DNA of 64,000 nucleotides. Source: Beroe ovata (lineage: Eukaryota > Ctenophora > Nuda > Beroida > Beroidae). A model generated the notes under the pieces. That model made no database searches, was not told the DNA's origin, and saw only the letters and a list, made by a program, of their open reading frames with translations. The position numbers and the translations under genes were made by a program. Shown piece after piece: positions 62,401 through 64,000 of the stretch. Numbering within the stretch: position 1 is the first letter of the stretch; the number at the start of each line of letters is the position of its first letter. The DNA lies in contig CAMPET010000234.1 of assembly GCA_946803715.1 (NCBI GenBank), positions 1 to 64,000 of the forward strand, read 5' to 3'.

Positions 62401-63450
62401 TTCTCAGATTCGTTCCAAGACCATATCGTCTCTGATTTAAAGAATAATTTCATTTCGTAACTGTCACCACAGTCAAATTAAGCTAACGCTAAGTGACATG
62501 TTATTTAATTAAACTACAGACTACAAAGGGAGGAAGGGGGTATGTCCGAGTTAAGTTATTATTACCTGTGGACAATATTCTGTTTGTGAAGGTACAGGAG
62601 ACCCTCTATAATCTGTCGAGTGTAGTGACTCATAGCGGGCTCTTGTCCCTTTAGAGGACCCCACACGTTCTTTATCAACTTACTCAACGATCCTGAGGGT
62701 AGTTATAAAGATCAAAGATGTTGTAACCATCCATAGCAACCAATACGTCATACGACTCCCCTAGCGACTGTGTATGTTGCCAGGACGATTGTTGTGTCAC
62801 GACAATCAGCCTAGCAACCCACATGGCAGCCATTCCCCTCGCAACCTAAGACAGCAATTCCCCTAGCAACCCATAAATCAATTCCCATAGCAACCCATAA
62901 ATCAATTCCCCTGGCAACCCAAGTGACACCACTCACCCCCGGGTACTTGCTCCATGAATATCCTCACTGTGACACCCTCCCTTTCACACCCGAGATAACT
63001 GACGATGTTCTTGTGTTTGAGACGCTGGTGTAACGCTATCTCTTCCACCAAATACTGAATCTGAGAGCTGAATCGGGGTGGAGTGTTGTTAGTGAAGTGG
63101 TTATGAATTTAAGGAGATTTTAATATCTCAGATGCAAGATCGTTGAATACATCGCATGTCAACGGCTGCGGTTTTAATTTTCTACTCGTAGCGAAATCGT
63201 GCCGTTAGTAGCACAGAACCAGGAAATCGACAGTTATGCTATATGCGCTCGAGCACTTCTGAGATTCATTAAGATGGAAATTCAACGTTGGAATATTGCC
63301 AAAAACCACTCACTCGTCGCCGTTTTGTATGGTGATTTCTTTGACGGCAATCTTCCGCTTGGTGAGCTTGTCGATAGCGGAATAGACGACGCCGTACGTT
63401 CCGCGTCCGAGCTGATGTCGCTCTCCCTTGCCATCTAACTCGTACTCCAG
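42025..63450 (-). CDS. ASK-type MAP kinase kinase kinase (MAP3K5/15-like), 5' end outside window
   Basis: Stress-activated kinase that phosphorylates MAP2Ks of the JNK/p38 routes. Sixteen exons seen: 63314-63450, 62937-63067, 62566-62692, 62198-62313, 61925-62052, 61630-61727, 61210-61284, 46085-46196, 45837-45938, 45566-45679, 45289-45394, 43340-43633, 42853-42985, 42415-42625, 42214-42290 and 42025-42115 (683 codons, stop in phase). Kinase motifs: [38 protein letters not shown], the HRD-type loop read across a splice (HRDIKPDN), [17 protein letters not shown] and ADIWSLGC. The post-kinase helical region carries [17 protein letters not shown], as in ASK1. A coiled coil follows, then a SAM-like end ([16 protein letters not shown]). 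The N-terminal regulatory half lies beyond the window. One 15-kb intron contains a + strand TRIM-NHL gene. Confidence 0.93.
43937..44160. repeat. CA microsatellite interrupted by a 23-base gap
   Basis: CA repeats flank N bases 43972-43994 and grade into degenerate cacaca/cagaca words up to about 44160. This is MAP3K intron sequence. Any long reading frame here is repeat-derived. Confidence 0.95.
44384..44422. repeat. GA microsatellite
   Basis: About 19 GA units within a MAP3K intron. Confidence 0.95.
46358..48140. repeat. Duplicated 0.85-kb segment carrying the TRIM RING exons
   Basis: Copy 1 (about 46358-47235) and copy 2 (about 47274-48140) are nearly identical apart from scattered substitutions and small indels. 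An unknown base at 47242 and a CA repeat separate them. Each contains the same two RING exons. Unmerged alleles are the simplest explanation. Confidence 0.8.
46854..47178 (+). pseudogene. Upstream extra copy of the TRIM RING-finger exons
   Basis: Exons 46854-46940 and 47074-47178 encode the same 64 residues as the downstream copy ([36 protein letters not shown]), with intact frame and splice sites. Because it lies beside the unknown base at 47242, I treat it as an allelic or tandem duplicate, not a separate gene. If real, it would give two alternative first-exon sets. Confidence 0.6.
47750..56530 (+). CDS. TRIM-NHL protein (RING, B-box, coiled coil, NHL repeats), 3' end lost in gap
   Basis: Putative RING-type E3 ubiquitin ligase or RNA regulator of the TRIM2/3/71 kind. 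Exons: 47750-47836, 47970-48074, 48788-48978, 49066-49195, 49378-49446, 49893-50063, 50201-50296, 50409-50661, 50767-50870, 50993-51149, 51368-51533, 51778-51886, 52838-52937, 54606-54701, 54885-54959 and 56383 into the gap. [22 protein letters not shown]-box: [23 protein letters not shown] coiled coil follows, then an extremely acidic insert ([20 protein letters not shown]). NHL units: [53 protein letters not shown] and [20 protein letters not shown]. At least four NHL units are seen. The gene lies wholly inside a MAP3K intron, on the opposite strand. Confidence 0.9.
48068..48192 (+). repeat. Minisatellite made of an exon end plus its splice donor
   Basis: The unit gtaaacaggttagtccctaa followed by cacctg spans the last eight bases of RING exon 2, its GT donor and the first intron bases. 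It repeats about four times here and about twice at 47170-47235. Confidence 0.85.
49196..49264. repeat. 18-19-bp minisatellite of ccatggtaacagtgatg
   Basis: Four copies directly after the donor of the TRIM B-box exon ending at 49195. The core ccatggtaac is the half-site of an RFX X-box. Confidence 0.85.
52939..53488. repeat. Duplicated intron segment across unknown base 53200
   Basis: Copy 1 (52939-53199) and copy 2 (53201-53488) both run from taacacatgtactttatcaa to gtgatatttcccaaagagag. They differ by small changes and CA-repeat length. The copies meet exactly at the unknown base. Confidence 0.85.
55290..55545. repeat. 34-bp satellite-like tandem repeat
   Basis: About seven copies of a 34-bp unit containing cagtgcgcactg and ctgcactacagttcaatg. 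Because 34 is not a multiple of three and the unit has no stops, all + frames stay open and yield meaningless repeat proteins. Confidence 0.85.
56531..57054. other. Assembly gap (524 N)
   Basis: Unknown bases. The gap interrupts the last visible NHL exon of the TRIM-NHL gene, so the gene's 3' end is missing from the assembly. Confidence 1.
57059..57203. repeat. MITE-like foldback element
   Basis: The ends tctttatt and aataaaga are inverted, followed inward by gaggagtggatggc against gccatccactcc and by attatcag against ctgataat. The whole unit of about 145 bp could fold into one imperfect hairpin. It borders the assembly gap. Confidence 0.7.
57204..61209. other. Remainder of the 15-kb MAP3K intron
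   Basis: I see no convincing exon on either strand. It holds CA/GT and GA microsatellites (58229-58253, 60213-60318, 60856-60884), a short duplicated word set at 58390-58500, paired 33-bp units rich in cacgtg at 60050-60125, and a repeat shared in inverted orientation with 63620-63654. The poly(A) region of the TRIM gene should lie near the gap. Confidence 0.5.
62800..62930. repeat. About 25-bp minisatellite in a MAP3K intron
   Basis: Five or so copies of a unit like attcccctagcaacccataa, immediately downstream (in + coordinates, upstream of the acceptor region) of kinase exon 62937-63067. The core agcaacc again resembles an X-box half-site. Confidence 0.75.
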
Positions 63451-63880
63451 CTGAAATCGGGGGGAGGGGGTTAGAGGAGGTGCAAATATACTGTCGCCGT
63501 AATATAACATACTGTTACCAAATACTGTTAACAAACTGTTAACCATACTGTCGCCGTATGAAATTTTCCCAGGAAGCATTTGCAGCAATAGCGCAGTTTT
63601 AATACGTTATAAATTTCACATTTTACAACTTTTATCCGAATAATGCTGCCGAAANATCTAACTCGTACTCCAGCTGAAATCGGGGGGAAGGGGGTTAGAG
63701 GAGGTGCAAATATACTGTCGCCGTAATATAATATACTGTTACCAAATACTGTTAACAAACTGTTAACCATAGTGTTAACCATATAACATAATAGTTATAT
63801 AATTGTACTTTACAAGTATTAGATTTTCCCAGGAAGCATTTGCAGCAATAGCGCAGTTTTAATACGTTATAAATTTCACA
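63434..63880. repeat. Duplicated kinase-exon edge across unknown base 63655
   Basis: 63434-63625 and 63656-63880 both run from atctaactcgtactccagct to gcagttttaatacgttataa. The second copy contains only the first few codons of the kinase exon and its acceptor, so it is not a second exon. I read it as an unmerged allele. Confidence 0.8.
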
Positions 63881-64000
63881 TTCATGGAGTCTAGATGGGT
63901 ATAAATGTTCGGAGATTAAATTATATTATGTTCTGGGAATTCTGCAGCATTTAGACCCCCGTTTCCCCTCTCCCCACCACACCTATAGCGCACAGATCAG

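Noticed and set aside
63656-63700. An additional upstream kinase exon
   Set aside because: It is a copy of the edge of exon 63314-63450 created by the duplication across n 63655.

Overview
The window is animal nuclear DNA. It has spliced genes with phase-consistent GT-AG introns (about 75 bp to 15 kb), many CA/GT microsatellites and minisatellites, and two runs of N. All recognised proteins use the standard code. The gene set (AP beta-adaptin, AMT-type ammonium transporter, 7TM receptor, proteasome, GRPEL1, FHIT, DPM1, EXOSC4, SCYL3, TUFM, ASK-type MAP3K, TRIM-NHL) is metazoan. The AMT transporter and short intergenic spacers suggest an early-branching animal. A sponge is my best guess, but the sequence alone does not prove it.

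Layout. 1-8 kb: + strand AP-1/AP-2 beta-adaptin, 15 coding exons. 9.4-29.8 kb: nine genes in a row on the - strand. In transcription order they are EXOSC4, DPM1, GRPEL1, FHIT, a large HEAT/ARM-like protein, PSMA7, an atypical 7TM receptor, an EXD2-like exonuclease and an AMT transporter. Most lie only 210-450 bp apart. 30-32.3 kb: intergenic, with foldback elements and a duplicated segment. 32.3-34.6 kb: + strand SCYL3-like pseudokinase. 35.4-40.8 kb: + strand mitochondrial EF-Tu (TUFM). Its targeting presequence is carried by three micro-exons, and its 3-kb third intron holds an opposite-strand gene for a secreted acidic His/Tyr-rich repeat protein. 42.0-63.5 kb and beyond: - strand ASK-type MAP3K, kinase domain to C-terminal SAM-like domain. 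Its 15-kb intron encloses a + strand TRIM-NHL gene that runs into an assembly gap.

I derived exon structures by hand from splice signals, reading phase and recalled family sequences. For every gene that ends within the window the summed exon lengths are a multiple of three. The main observations to follow up are these: two nested opposite-strand genes; the unfamiliar acidic secreted protein with a dibasic site and a short C-terminal peptide; a 3' splice-site-like motif just before the ATG of most genes, combined with the dense head-to-tail cluster (5'-UTR introns or spliced-leader trans-splicing); a family of foldback elements sharing GATGTTAYCTG ends; RFX X-box-like palindromes; minisatellites grown across splice sites; and single N bases that mark near-identical duplicated segments, which look like unmerged haplotypes.
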